Source of the DNA: Flavobacteriales bacterium
GTDB lineage: Bacteria; Bacteroidota; Bacteroidia; Flavobacteriales_C; GCA-002722245
Length of the DNA stretch: 64,000 nucleotides
Reading direction: 5' to 3'
Assembly (NCBI GenBank): GCA_023251095.1
Contig: JAHEZL010000017.1
Coordinates: forward strand, 44,846 to 108,845
Within the stretch, counting starts at the first letter, position 1, and every line of letters begins with the position of its first letter. Both the position numbers and the translations under genes were made by a program. Below are positions 1-8,502 of the stretch, piece after piece. The notes under the pieces are model-generated. The model made no database searches and was not told the DNA's origin. It saw only the letters and a list, made by a program, of their open reading frames with translations.

Positions 1-1438
1 TGTTGTTGAGCTCCACCATTCTGTCTTTCATCTGCGTAGCGCGGATGAACCAGGAATCCAGCGGATAGTACAACACCGGTTTATCAGTTCTCCAGCAATG
101 CGGATAACTGTGTTCGTATTTCTCAACTTTAAATGCTTTATTTTCTGTTTTCAGTTTGATGGAAATCTCTACATCCACTGATTTTTCAGGCTCCTGGCCG
201 GCAGGATAATATTCATTCTTCACAAATTTTCCTGCAAGCTCACCGGCTTGCGCAACAAATTTTCCTTGTAAATCAACAAGAGGAACAGGATTGCCTTCAG
301 GATTCAAAACCATCATTCCCGGAACTCCCGCTTCTTTTGCCACCTTCGCGTCATCCGCACCAAACGTAGGTGCGATATGAACGATACCCGTACCATCTTC
401 AGTAGTAACGAAATCACCCGGGATTACACGGAATGCTTTATCAGCATTTTCAAAAGGCAAGGCGTAAGGCAACAATTGTTCGTATTGGATGCCCACCAAG
501 TCAGCACCCACAAAGCTTTTCAAAACCTGGTAAGGAATTTTTTTATCGCCTTCTTTGTATTCTAAAGATTCGCTGAGCTCATATTTCCCGGCGAATTGTT
601 TCTCCAATAAAGGCTTTGCCAAAATCACCTGGATTGGCAAATGTGTGTATTGATTGAAGGTTTTTACCAAAACATATTCAATCTTCGGTCCAACTGCCAA
701 AGCGGTGTTGGATGGAAGCGTCCATGGAGTGGTCGTCCACGCCATAAAACAAACATCACCTTCCACATCCTTTATCGCACCTGATTTTTTTGCTTTAAAC
801 TGCGCAACAACAGTAGTGTCTTTTACATCCCGGTAGCATCCCGGTTGATTCAATTCGTGAGAACTCAATCCCGTTCCCGCTGCCGGAGAATAAGGCTGAA
901 TAGTATAGCCTTTGTACATCAGATCCTTGTTGTACAACTGTTTCAGGAGATACCAAACCGACTCGATGTATTTGTTTTCGTAAGTGATGTATGGATCTTC
1001 CATGTCCACCCAGTAACCCATTTGTTGGGTGAGCTTGTTCCAGATATCGGTGTATTTCATCACCGCTTCGCGGCAGGCTTTGTTGTAATCTTCAATGGAT
1101 ATTTTTTTACCGATGTCTTCTTTTGTAATTCCCAACTCCTTCTCTACTCCCAACTCAACAGGCAATCCGTGCGTATCCCAACCGGCTTTACGGTTTACTT
1201 TATATCCTTTCAAAGTTTTGTATCTGCAAAAAATATCCTTGATGGTTCTTCCCATCACGTGGTGAATACCGGGCAAACCGTTGGCGGAAGGCGGACCTTC
1301 ATAAAACACAAAAGTTTTGTCGTCGCTGCGCGAAGAAATACTTTTCTCAAAAATATTGTTCGCTTCCCAAAAGGCTTGCACTTCGCTGGCTACAGCGGGT
1401 AAATTCAAACCTGAATATTCTTTATACTTTTTTGCCAT
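1..1438 (-). CDS. ileS: Isoleucyl-tRNA synthetase, N-terminal part (runs off the left edge)
   Basis: Cytoplasmic class I aminoacyl-tRNA synthetase that charges tRNA-Ile. The gene reads leftward from an ATG at 1436-1438 and is still open at base 1, so only about 479 codons of a protein normally over 1,000 residues are present. The class I signature region appears at about residues 50-66 as PPSANGLPGIHH followed by KD, the form typical of this IleRS subtype, with GWDTHGLPVE shortly after. Further on, WTTTPWTLPSN and GTGIVHIAPTFGADD mark the editing (CP1) domain. The C-terminal KMSKS loop and anticodon domain lie outside the window. No neighbour shares its transcript inside the window; the next gene to the right reads away from it. 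Confidence 0.97.
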   Translation of the reverse strand, partial: MAKKYKEYSGLNLPAVASEVQAFWEANNIFEKSISSRSDDKTFVFYEGPPSANGLPGIHHVMGRTIKDIFCRYKTLKGYKVNRKAGWDTHGLPVELGVEKELGITKEDIGKKISIEDYNKACREAVMKYTDIWNKLTQQMGYWVDMEDPYITYENKYIESVWYLLKQLYNKDLMYKGYTIQPYSPAAGTGLSSHELNQPGCYRDVKDTTVVAQFKAKKSGAIKDVEGDVCFMAWTTTPWTLPSNTALAVGPKIEYVLVKTFNQYTHLPIQVILAKPLLEKQFAGKYELSESLEYKEGDKKIPYQVLKSFVGADLVGIQYEQLLPYALPFENADKAFRVIPGDFVTTEDGTGIVHIAPTFGADDAKVAKEAGVPGMMVLNPEGNPVPLVDLQGKFVAQAGELAGKFVKNEYYPAGQEPEKSVDVEISIKLKTENKAFKVEKYEHSYPHCWRTDKPVLYYPLDSWFIRATQMKDRMVELNN

Positions 1439-1584
1439 GAAATACTTCTAAATGAAGGAGGGCAAAAATAGGGAAAATAAAGGAAGATTTAAACCCCACT
1501 AAAGAGAGCAAATTATCATGGCTCAACAAGATATTTTAAACCTTAAATGATTCGCTCCGTACATCTTAACCATAAAATATTTTT

Positions 1585-2997
1585 ATGCTTAAAAAACTCC
1601 TCTGCTTTTCGTTTCTCCTGACAGCACTTTCTTCTGTTTACAGTCAGGCAGGCACCTTAGACAATTCCTTTAATCAGGGCAACACAGGATTCAGCAACGG
1701 CAACGGATTAAATTATAATGTATATTCCATTGCGGTTCAACCCGACCAGAAAATTCTGGCAGGCGGATTTTTTGAAATTTACAATGGAAGCACAACAAAG
1801 CATCTTGTTCGCTTAAATGCTGACGGAACAATCGATAATAATTTTAACTCAGACTCTTCAGTAATCGCCGTGAGTGAAATTTTAATTCAACCCAATGGAA
1901 AAATTTTAGTGGGCGGGAATTTTACTCTTTACGGCGGAAGTGCCGCCGACTATATCACACGTTTAAATAGCAATGGGAGTGTGGATAATACTTTTAATGC
2001 AGCGGCGAGCGATGCAGTGGAAGGTATTGCCTTGCAAGCGGATGGAAAAATACTGGTTTCAGGTTGGTTCATGCAGATGAACGCTGTTGCATCAAGATAT
2101 CTGGCGCGCTTAAATACCGATGGAAGTACAGATACTTCTTTCCATGTTGCTAATACCATCAATGGTACGGTAGCATCCGTTGTTGTTCAACCCGATGGAA
2201 AAATTTTAATTGGAGGAACTTTTATTTCAATTAATGGAATCTCAAGAAAACGTGTGGCCCGATTAAACAGTGACGGAACTTTGGATACTTCCTTTGATCC
2301 CGGAACAGCTGCAAGCACCTGGGTAAAATGCATCGCCCTTCAACCCGATGGGAAAATTTTAGTGGGAGGATATTTTATTTCTTTCAATGGAAATACATAC
2401 TATAGCATAGTTCGCTTAAATGCAGATGGAAGCACCGACAATTACTTCACTCCGCAAACTGCCGTTGGAGGCTCTATCTGGAGCATCGTTGTTCAACCCG
2501 ACGGAAAAATTTTAGCAGGAGGAAATATCGCTTCTTCCAATAACCCTAACGAAGTTGATCTTCTAAGATTCAACAGCGACGGCACTCAGGATCTTTCATT
2601 TAACACAGGAGGAGCAGGATCAGACACCATCATCAGTTGTATAGCTTTGCAGGCAGATGGAAATATTTTAGTGGGTGGCGATTTTAAAACTTACAATGGA
2701 ACAGGCATAGAATTAATGGCGAGAATTATTGGAGATTCGCCGAATGTAACACATGAAAATTTATCTCAGAAGGAGATGAGTATTTATCCGAACCCAAGCA
2801 CTGGAATATTCACTTTACAAAGCGATGAAATTCCACAAAACATTTTGGTGTTTGATAAAACGGGGCGAATAATTTTATCTCAAACTCCAAACAACAATTC
2901 CACTTCCATTGATTTGAGTAAGTACGCTGCCGATGTGTATTTCATTCAAGTGAAATACAATGATCTCATTGAAATTTCAAAGGCGGTTATGAAATAA
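1585..2997 (+). CDS. Secreted delta-60 repeat protein with T9SS type A sorting domain
   Basis: A 470-residue exported protein. It has an N-terminal signal peptide (about residues 1-22), then about seven tandem repeats of the delta-60 type, recognisable by alternating 'VQPDGKILVGG' and 'RLNADGT.D..FN' cores, which are expected to fold as a beta-propeller-like array. The last ~80 residues begin SIYPNPSTGIFTL and end with a typical T9SS type A domain, so it is probably moved across the outer membrane and either anchored or released. No catalytic residues are visible; the role is unknown and may be adhesive or structural. It stands alone, with repeat DNA downstream. Confidence 0.9.
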   Translation: MLKKLLCFSFLLTALSSVYSQAGTLDNSFNQGNTGFSNGNGLNYNVYSIAVQPDQKILAGGFFEIYNGSTTKHLVRLNADGTIDNNFNSDSSVIAVSEILIQPNGKILVGGNFTLYGGSAADYITRLNSNGSVDNTFNAAASDAVEGIALQADGKILVSGWFMQMNAVASRYLARLNTDGSTDTSFHVANTINGTVASVVVQPDGKILIGGTFISINGISRKRVARLNSDGTLDTSFDPGTAASTWVKCIALQPDGKILVGGYFISFNGNTYYSIVRLNADGSTDNYFTPQTAVGGSIWSIVVQPDGKILAGGNIASSNNPNEVDLLRFNSDGTQDLSFNTGGAGSDTIISCIALQADGNILVGGDFKTYNGTGIELMARIIGDSPNVTHENLSQKEMSIYPNPSTGIFTLQSDEIPQNILVFDKTGRIILSQTPNNNSTSIDLSKYAADVYFIQVKYNDLIEISKAVMK

Positions 2998-3000
2998 ATT

Positions 3001-3050
3001 ATGGGATTGCTTCAATTTTTGAGTACAAAAATTCTCGCAATGACGAACTC
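3001..3050 (+). repeat. Intergenic repeat, 'gattgcttcaatttttgagt' type, copy 1
   Basis: The segment starting GATTGCTTCAATTTTTGAGT and ending CTCGCAATGAC recurs almost unchanged at 25567 and 59907. It contains a small palindrome (TTTTTGAGTACAAAAA). It is a member of the short 'GATTGCTTC...CGCAATGAC' repeats that are scattered in many Bacteroidota genomes. Confidence 0.7.
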
Positions 3051-3078
3051 ATGGATTCACAATGAACTTCAGAGAATA

Positions 3079-3226
3079 GGTCGCTAACTTCGTGCGAGGG
3101 CCCGAGCCAAGAGGTTTGATATTAAGAGGAGAAACGAAGTTTCGGTCTTGTGTGAAAGGTTTTTCGTGTGGTAGCAGCTTCTCTTGGCTCTTGATTTTTT
3201 GTTACTTTTTCATCAAGGAAAAAGTA
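3079..3226 (+). repeat. Interspersed palindromic repeat family A, copy 1
   Basis: About 150 bases with outer inverted segments CGAGCCAAGAG and CTCTTGGCTC enclosing a variable inner hairpin, followed by a second hairpin (TTACTTTTTC / GAAAAAGTAA) that resembles a terminator stem. Related copies lie at 6818-6970 and 60022-60178. All three follow the 3' end of a gene and carry the phrase 'taacttcgtgcg(a)ggcccgagccaaga'. Apparent small reading frames across it are translations of the repeat, not genes. Confidence 0.85.
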
Positions 3227-3240
3227 AGAAGAAAAGAAGA

Positions 3241-5838
3241 TTATTCAATATTAATTCCCCTACTTTCAACACTAATAACACCAATCTCTCTACCCGGCAA
3301 AGAAACTTTCAAAACCCTCACTTCCCCCGGTTTCAACGAAATATAATTATCGCTCCAAATCACCGGACGAACAGGTTCTTTGGTTTTATTATCCATTGCC
3401 ATCAACTCAATGAAAAAGGCAATTTTATCGGAAGTATTCGTCACCGTTACTTCTCCTTTTCCATTATACTCCACTTTTATTTTTGCTTTTGGCAAAGTGC
3501 GCAAGGCAGTATAATCCGCAAATTCAATCGCAGGTGTATATATCCATGAGGCGCTGTCTTTCGCAGGTTCCATCATATCTTTCCTTTTATTCATCCAGCT
3601 TAACCAATAAAAATTAGAAGCGATTTTTTCTCCTTTGTTATTCTGAACTATGATATTCACAAAACAAATATCTGCAGGAAAAGCACGAAACGACAGCAAT
3701 CTTTCCGCTGAATTGCCTGCTACTTTACCTGTCAGCTCTTTGCTATAAAACAATTTTGAATCACTCTTATACACTTCAACAAAAACTTTAGCTTCAGCAG
3801 AATCTTTGGTATCATTTGCCAGATAAATCGCGTGATCCCCGTAATTATAAATTCCCTGCACCGGAGCGCATGCCGCTTTAGTGCCGTAATAAGCACCCGT
3901 CGGCATTAAATACGCATCATACAATTGCCAGTAAGTATCCAGCCAGGCGGAGTTTAACATCCATTGAACAACTCCCGTTGCATTGGGACGATTCACACGA
4001 AAAGCTTCAAACATCGGACGAATCGCTTCGTAGCTCGCAGCTTGTGTGAAGAGAGAAAAATCTTCCAGTGAAGGAGAAACTCCATAGCGATTATTGAAAG
4101 ATTTCATGTAGCGATTTAAATTGCCAAAAGCATGTCGACCGGCATGATAATCCCAAGTGGAATCAATAGGCCAATGCGCTTTGCCATCAAACATTTTATT
4201 AATGGTCCATAAAACAGGAACCTGCGGACCCGGACCGGTTTCGGTATTAAAACCAAAAGCACCTCCGCGCACTGTATCGGTGTACCAATACATTGGCGGA
4301 ACATAATCATAAGGACCGTTCATCTTCACACCACTTGGTCCGGAAACCTTGCTGGTATAAGTTTTAGCAGAACCCAAGTATGGTCGCGTTGGATCAATTT
4401 CTTTAAGAATGGCTAAATATTTTTTCTCCAATTCAGGATGCGGAAGAAAATCACTTCCACCCACCCAGGCAAATAAAGAAGGGTGATTTCTCAACCATGT
4501 AATCTGATGTTTCCAGTACCCCGCCAACAAGGAAATTGCTTTTTCTTCTGTTGCACAACCAAACTGATCACCGCAGGGAGTACCAATATAATCTTGCCAT
4601 TCCCAATGACAGCTGAAACCAGCCATGAGTAAAATTCCGTTGCGGTCGCACAAATCATACAAGTGCTGATCCTTCCCCCAAAATGCTTCAAAGCGAATGC
4701 AATTGAGGTTCATGTCTTTCACATATTTTATTTGCGCTTCATCGTATTCACGAGTATTATCGAGCAACAAATCATCTACCCACCCTGCACCTTTAATTAA
4801 AATTTCTTTGCCGTTTATTTTATAGCCGCGATGTCCGTTTGCATTCAAATAATCACTCACTTCACGAATACCAAAAGATATTTTTTCGCTAGAAGACGGC
4901 ACCAGATTCACCACAGCCGAAAGCTCCAGTTCCTGCATCGCAGGCTCACCATAGCCATTGGGCCACCATAATTTTGGATTTTTAATGTGCAGTTGCGGAA
5001 ATTCTTTAGCGCTGAAAATCACCGTTCTTTTTTCATTGGCTTTTAAAGTGATTTTTTTTGAAAAAGAAATATTTTCTGTTCTTCCTTCCAGATCAATTTC
5101 ACACTCGCTATCGTTGTGATTGATTACTTCGGTAGTGATAGTTAAATCGGCCTCTGCCAGAGTTTTCAGATTCAACTTTGATTGCACAAAAGTATTTTTG
5201 ATTTCCACTTGTCGCGTAATTTTCAAAGTCACATTGCGAAAAACGCCCATATTGTTATCGGGCGGAGTAGGCGCCCAATCCACAAAACCGATGGAGTAAT
5301 CTCCTTTAGAAGGAGGAAAAACTTCTATCGCCAAATGATTGCTTCCCACTTGCGCCACCGAATCAATCTTCAAAGAAAAACGATTGAAAGCCCCGGAAAC
5401 AGTAGAAGTACCGGCCAGCAAATGACCATTGATCCAGATATTGGCTTTGTAATTTATGCCGTCGAAATTCAAAAAATAATGATTCACATCAACAATATCA
5501 TTCAGATGAAAAGAGCTGATGTACCACCATGAATTTTTAAATTGATCCGTAGGAATTTTTGCTAAATTATTTCCTTCATATACATTTTTGTAAACGCCTG
5601 CTTTCACCAAAGCATTTAAAACAGTGCCCGGCACAGGGGCCTTTTTCCAGGAAAGAGAATCATCTGTTTCGCCCAGCGACAATTGTTCGCCTTTTAAAGA
5701 AGTAAGTTTTGAAGATTTTATTTTCCAGTTTTCGCTGAGTACTTTTTCCTGAACCACATCTATCAATCCCGTTCCCGAACTACAGGAAAACAAGGCTATA
5801 ACAGCCCAAAGCGCAAATAATTTTTTTCTTATTCCCAT
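3241..5838 (-). CDS. GH2 lipoprotein glycosidase, exo-beta-D-glucosaminidase (CsxA) type
   Basis: An 865-residue glycoside hydrolase family 2 protein, probably removing glucosamine (or mannose) from the non-reducing end of chito-oligosaccharides at the cell surface. The signal sequence ends in a lipobox with Cys19 (LFSC). Domain order is N-terminal jelly-roll (about 60-215), Ig-like sandwich (to ~330), TIM barrel (to ~640) and C-terminal Ig-like domains. In the barrel, GGSDF places the acid/base at Asp463 and FNTETGPG places the nucleophile at Glu533; KMNGPYDYVPP between them matches the exo-glucosaminidase subgroup better than ordinary beta-mannosidase. A TACTTTTG -7 box lies only five bases before the ATG. 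The ROK kinase gene diverges from it and a GH18 chitinase follows that, supporting chitin/chitosan use. Beta-mannosidase is the alternative. Confidence 0.85.
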   Translation of the reverse strand: MGIRKKLFALWAVIALFSCSSGTGLIDVVQEKVLSENWKIKSSKLTSLKGEQLSLGETDDSLSWKKAPVPGTVLNALVKAGVYKNVYEGNNLAKIPTDQFKNSWWYISSFHLNDIVDVNHYFLNFDGINYKANIWINGHLLAGTSTVSGAFNRFSLKIDSVAQVGSNHLAIEVFPPSKGDYSIGFVDWAPTPPDNNMGVFRNVTLKITRQVEIKNTFVQSKLNLKTLAEADLTITTEVINHNDSECEIDLEGRTENISFSKKITLKANEKRTVIFSAKEFPQLHIKNPKLWWPNGYGEPAMQELELSAVVNLVPSSSEKISFGIREVSDYLNANGHRGYKINGKEILIKGAGWVDDLLLDNTREYDEAQIKYVKDMNLNCIRFEAFWGKDQHLYDLCDRNGILLMAGFSCHWEWQDYIGTPCGDQFGCATEEKAISLLAGYWKHQITWLRNHPSLFAWVGGSDFLPHPELEKKYLAILKEIDPTRPYLGSAKTYTSKVSGPSGVKMNGPYDYVPPMYWYTDTVRGGAFGFNTETGPGPQVPVLWTINKMFDGKAHWPIDSTWDYHAGRHAFGNLNRYMKSFNNRYGVSPSLEDFSLFTQAASYEAIRPMFEAFRVNRPNATGVVQWMLNSAWLDTYWQLYDAYLMPTGAYYGTKAACAPVQGIYNYGDHAIYLANDTKDSAEAKVFVEVYKSDSKLFYSKELTGKVAGNSAERLLSFRAFPADICFVNIIVQNNKGEKIASNFYWLSWMNKRKDMMEPAKDSASWIYTPAIEFADYTALRTLPKAKIKVEYNGKGEVTVTNTSDKIAFFIELMAMDNKTKEPVRPVIWSDNYISLKPGEVRVLKVSLPGREIGVISVESRGINIE

Positions 5839-5842
5839 TTAG

Positions 5843-5850
5843 CAAAAGTA
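5843..5850 (-). promoter_or_regulatory. Bacteroidota -7 promoter box for the GH2 gene
   Basis: On the minus strand the bases read TACTTTTG, a perfect TAnnTTTG match to the Bacteroidota sigma factor -7 element. Only five bases separate it from the ATG at 5838, so transcription would begin at or next to the start codon and the mRNA would be nearly leaderless. No clear TTG was found at the usual -33 spacing. Confidence 0.5.
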
Positions 5851-5957
5851 ATAATAGTGTACTGCAATACTATTTTTTAAACCGGACATTTGCAAGACAA
5901 AAGCAAAGTCCCCGCTTCTATTTATGAGAAAGCAATAAATTAGCAAAAAATAAAAAC

Positions 5958-6809
5958 ATGGTATTAGGAATTGATGTAGGCGGAACAACAATAAAATTCG
6001 GAGTGGTAGATGCCCTCGGAAATATTTCGGCAGCCGAAAAATTCGCTACTGAAGAGTATACAAAGTCACCGCAAGAATTTATTTCCTTAATTCAATCCCT
6101 AGCCTCCAAACATAAAGTGAAAGGTATTGGTATTGGTTTTCCGGGACAACTTTCTCTCGACAGAAAAACAGTGATAGAACTCACCAACATCCCCTCTCTA
6201 AATAGATGCAAAGTGCATGATCTATTGCAAAATATATTTCCCGATTTAAAAATTGCTTTAGAAAATGATGCGCGTTGTGCTGCCATGGCCGAGTATCGTT
6301 TTGGCAAATACCAACAAAATAATTTTTTACTCATCACACTCGGAACCGGCGTTGGCGGCGGATTAATCCTCAACGGCGAATTGTTTAAAGGAGGAAATGG
6401 AAATGCCGCGGAAGTAGGAATGATTCCTGTTGGAGAAGGAAAATATCTGGAAGATTATATCGGTCAGAAACAAATAGTGACCTATGCTGAATCTCTATTG
6501 AAAGAAAAAGATTTAAGTGTACTCACTCTTTACAACAGAGCAAAAACAGGCGATTCCCGTGCCCTGGAAGTTTTTAAATATGTCGGAAATCTTTTAGGAG
6601 AAGCCATCATCAGCATGATTCACTTGTATGACATCCACACTATTATTATAGGTGGCGGAGTGGGAAATTCTTTTGATGTATTACAACCTTTTATCATGGA
6701 AATTTTAAACCACCGTTTGTCTCCTTATTATTTAAACGACCTGAAAATATTGCCCGCAAGTCATCAAAACGACACGGGAATTATTGGCGCAGCGAGTTTA
6801 GTGGTTTGA
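5958..6809 (+). CDS. ROK family sugar kinase without the zinc motif
   Basis: A 283-residue cytoplasmic ROK kinase that probably phosphorylates glucose, glucosamine or N-acetylglucosamine. The ATP-binding DVGGTTIKFG sits at residues 6-15, the catalytic base is Asp104 in LENDARCA, and the second phosphate loop is LGTGVGGG (128-135). The usual ROK zinc site is missing: Glu152 is kept, but the following His is Met155, and the CxCGxxGCxE cluster is replaced by a short GEGKYLEDYIG stretch. The protein is therefore slightly shorter than the usual 300 residues. It is divergent from the GH2 gene and next to a chitinase, consistent with a job in amino sugar catabolism. Substrate cannot be told from sequence. 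Confidence 0.88.
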   Translation: MVLGIDVGGTTIKFGVVDALGNISAAEKFATEEYTKSPQEFISLIQSLASKHKVKGIGIGFPGQLSLDRKTVIELTNIPSLNRCKVHDLLQNIFPDLKIALENDARCAAMAEYRFGKYQQNNFLLITLGTGVGGGLILNGELFKGGNGNAAEVGMIPVGEGKYLEDYIGQKQIVTYAESLLKEKDLSVLTLYNRAKTGDSRALEVFKYVGNLLGEAIISMIHLYDIHTIIIGGGVGNSFDVLQPFIMEILNHRLSPYYLNDLKILPASHQNDTGIIGAASLVV

Positions 6810-6817
6810 TGGAAATG

Positions 6818-6970
6818 GGTCACTAACTTCGTGCGAAGGCCCGAGCCAAGAGGTTTGATATTAAGAGGAGAAACGCAGTTTCGGTCTTGCGCGAAAGAAT
6901 TTTCGTGCGGTGGCAGCATCTCTTGGCTCTTGAATTTTTTGGATACTTTTTGTTTCAAGACAAAAAGTAT
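6818..6970 (+). repeat. Interspersed palindromic repeat family A, copy 2
   Basis: Second copy of the family described at 3079. The outer pair CGAGCCAAGAG / CTCTTGGCTC is kept; the inner hairpin reads GCGCGAAA...TTTCGTGC. The terminal hairpin has a changed stem, GATACTTTTTG / CAAAAAGTATC, in place of TTACTTTTTC / GAAAAAGTAA in the other copies. The changes compensate on both sides, so the fold is preserved while the sequence is not. Confidence 0.85.
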
Positions 6971-6995
6971 CGATTTGCTTCTTTTTAAAAGAAGA

Positions 6996-8330
6996 CTAAT
7001 CTACTTTCATAAACTTCTGCGTCGTTCCTCCACTTTGAATAAAATAAACTCCCGCAGGAAAATCAGCAACGTCAATGGTGATTTTTTGCTCATTGCCGGT
7101 TTGTTTCTGCAACATCACCTGACCCAAAGAATTGTACACTGAAACCGTACCTTTCAAAGTATTGCTTCCCATATCCAAAGTAATTTGTTTTTGAGCCGGG
7201 TTTGGATACAAAGTAATTTCAGATGCAACTTCATTCTTCGCCACCGAAACCCCTACTCCATTAAAAATAGTTGCATAGCTGGAAGCAAAGCCATTGGAAG
7301 GATTACAGGCCAGATCGCCATTGATGGACCAGGTCATCATCCCTCCTAAATCAGGATATCCGCCTGCTTTTTTTAAAGTATAAGAACCCGGTTTTGATCC
7401 CACTCCTCTCAAATAATCAATCGCTTGTTTTTGTACTGCCGCACTCACGTATCCACTCCCGGCAGAATTGCTGCAGGCAGGTAAAGCCACCGCAACTTTT
7501 CTTTCAGGTAAAGCAGCAAAGGCGCCGGCACCTCCCGACATTTCACTTGCAGTAAAGCCCTTGAGTACCATCTCTGTCATGGCAACAATAAAATCAGCTC
7601 CGCTAGATTCGCTGTAATCATTATTATCCAAAGCTGTTATTCCCTGTCCAACATTGTACAACTGAACCATCAATAAATCAATATCGTTTTTAAACGCATT
7701 GATAATCGGTAAATACGCCCCCGACTTATAATACGGCGTGGAATAACCTCCTTGTACATACATCACCTCAGGCGCCATAGTGAGTAAGCAGCGCTTGCCT
7801 TTAGCCGTTTGATAATTGGCCAAAATATCTTTCACCGCCTGAATCATATTGACCAAACCTGAATCGGTATTGTTGCTCATTTTAATATTGGTAAAATCCA
7901 TGGAAGAGCTTTCCAAATCCAAATCAATACCATCAAAACCATAAGTGGTCAACAAGGTTCCTACAGAACTTACAAAAGTAGCCCGTTCACTTTTGTTGTT
8001 AAGATAAATAGGAGCTGTTGCCCCGCCTAAACTCAAAAGCACTTTTCTGCCCTGCCCCTGTAAGGTAACAATGCCTGCTTTAAAGGTGGTGGTGTTGTGC
8101 GGCCCTTTATCTAGTTGCGTAAAGTTATAATCGGTGCCCCCGCTTGGTAGTGGAAAAGCCACCTCTATAACATTGTAGCGTGAATCAATGGAAGTTAAAG
8201 GCAAAGTATTCCAGTTTTCCCAATAACCTACCAAAGCAGGATAAGGCAAAGATTGGGCTGTAAGCGTTTGAAAGGAAAATAAAAGGGTAAGAGAAAGTAA
8301 GCTCAATAATGAGTAATAGTTATTTTTCAT
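6996..8330 (-). CDS. Secreted GH18 chitinase with T9SS type A sorting domain
   Basis: A 444-residue exported glycoside hydrolase family 18 enzyme, expected to hydrolyse beta-1,4 bonds in chitin by substrate-assisted catalysis. Signal peptide is about residues 1-26. The family signature FDGIDLDLE is intact at 132-140, giving Asp136, Asp138 and catalytic Glu140; LLSLGGAT near residue 98 is the other conserved strand. MVQLYN and the 'MTWSINGD' strand complete the barrel. The last ~75 residues (from about ITLYPNPAQKQ) are a T9SS type A domain, so the enzyme acts outside the cell. With the GH2 glucosaminidase and ROK kinase beside it, it forms a plausible chitin-degrading group, though each gene has its own orientation. 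Confidence 0.93.
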   Translation of the reverse strand: MKNNYYSLLSLLSLTLLFSFQTLTAQSLPYPALVGYWENWNTLPLTSIDSRYNVIEVAFPLPSGGTDYNFTQLDKGPHNTTTFKAGIVTLQGQGRKVLLSLGGATAPIYLNNKSERATFVSSVGTLLTTYGFDGIDLDLESSSMDFTNIKMSNNTDSGLVNMIQAVKDILANYQTAKGKRCLLTMAPEVMYVQGGYSTPYYKSGAYLPIINAFKNDIDLLMVQLYNVGQGITALDNNDYSESSGADFIVAMTEMVLKGFTASEMSGGAGAFAALPERKVAVALPACSNSAGSGYVSAAVQKQAIDYLRGVGSKPGSYTLKKAGGYPDLGGMMTWSINGDLACNPSNGFASSYATIFNGVGVSVAKNEVASEITLYPNPAQKQITLDMGSNTLKGTVSVYNSLGQVMLQKQTGNEQKITIDVADFPAGVYFIQSGGTTQKFMKVD

Positions 8331-8449
8331 AAGTAGTAGTTTGGGATGTATAAGATAGGGAAAAATCAGCTAGCAAAAAAATTAAAATGGGCTTAATTGT
8401 TGCATATTCACCATTCACCGCCGAGTACCGTCGGCTCACCTAATTAGTG

Positions 8450-8480
8450 TTGCGAAGCCTCCCCTTGTGTGCTATTTTTG
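8450..8480 (+). promoter_or_regulatory. Bacteroidota promoter for the LiaF-LytST cassette
   Basis: TTG at 8450-8452 and TATTTTTG at 8473-8480 are separated by 20 bases, close to the TTG-N19-TAnnTTTG consensus of Bacteroidota. It lies 22 bases before the ATG at 8503 and shows that the possible upstream GTG at 8467 is inside the promoter and is not the start. Confidence 0.7.
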
Positions 8481-8502
8481 TTTCATATCAATTATTAAAC
8501 AC

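Noticed and set aside
845..1402. A 185-codon plus-strand frame inside ileS
   Set aside because: It is the antisense shadow of the isoleucyl-tRNA synthetase gene, whose motifs are clear on the minus strand.
3092..3346. Short plus-strand frames beginning MRGPEPRGLILRGE... at 3092 and MRRPEPRGLILRGE... at 6831
   Set aside because: They are translations of the family A palindromic repeat and run into neighbouring genes on the other strand. Their similarity comes from repeat DNA, not from a protein family.
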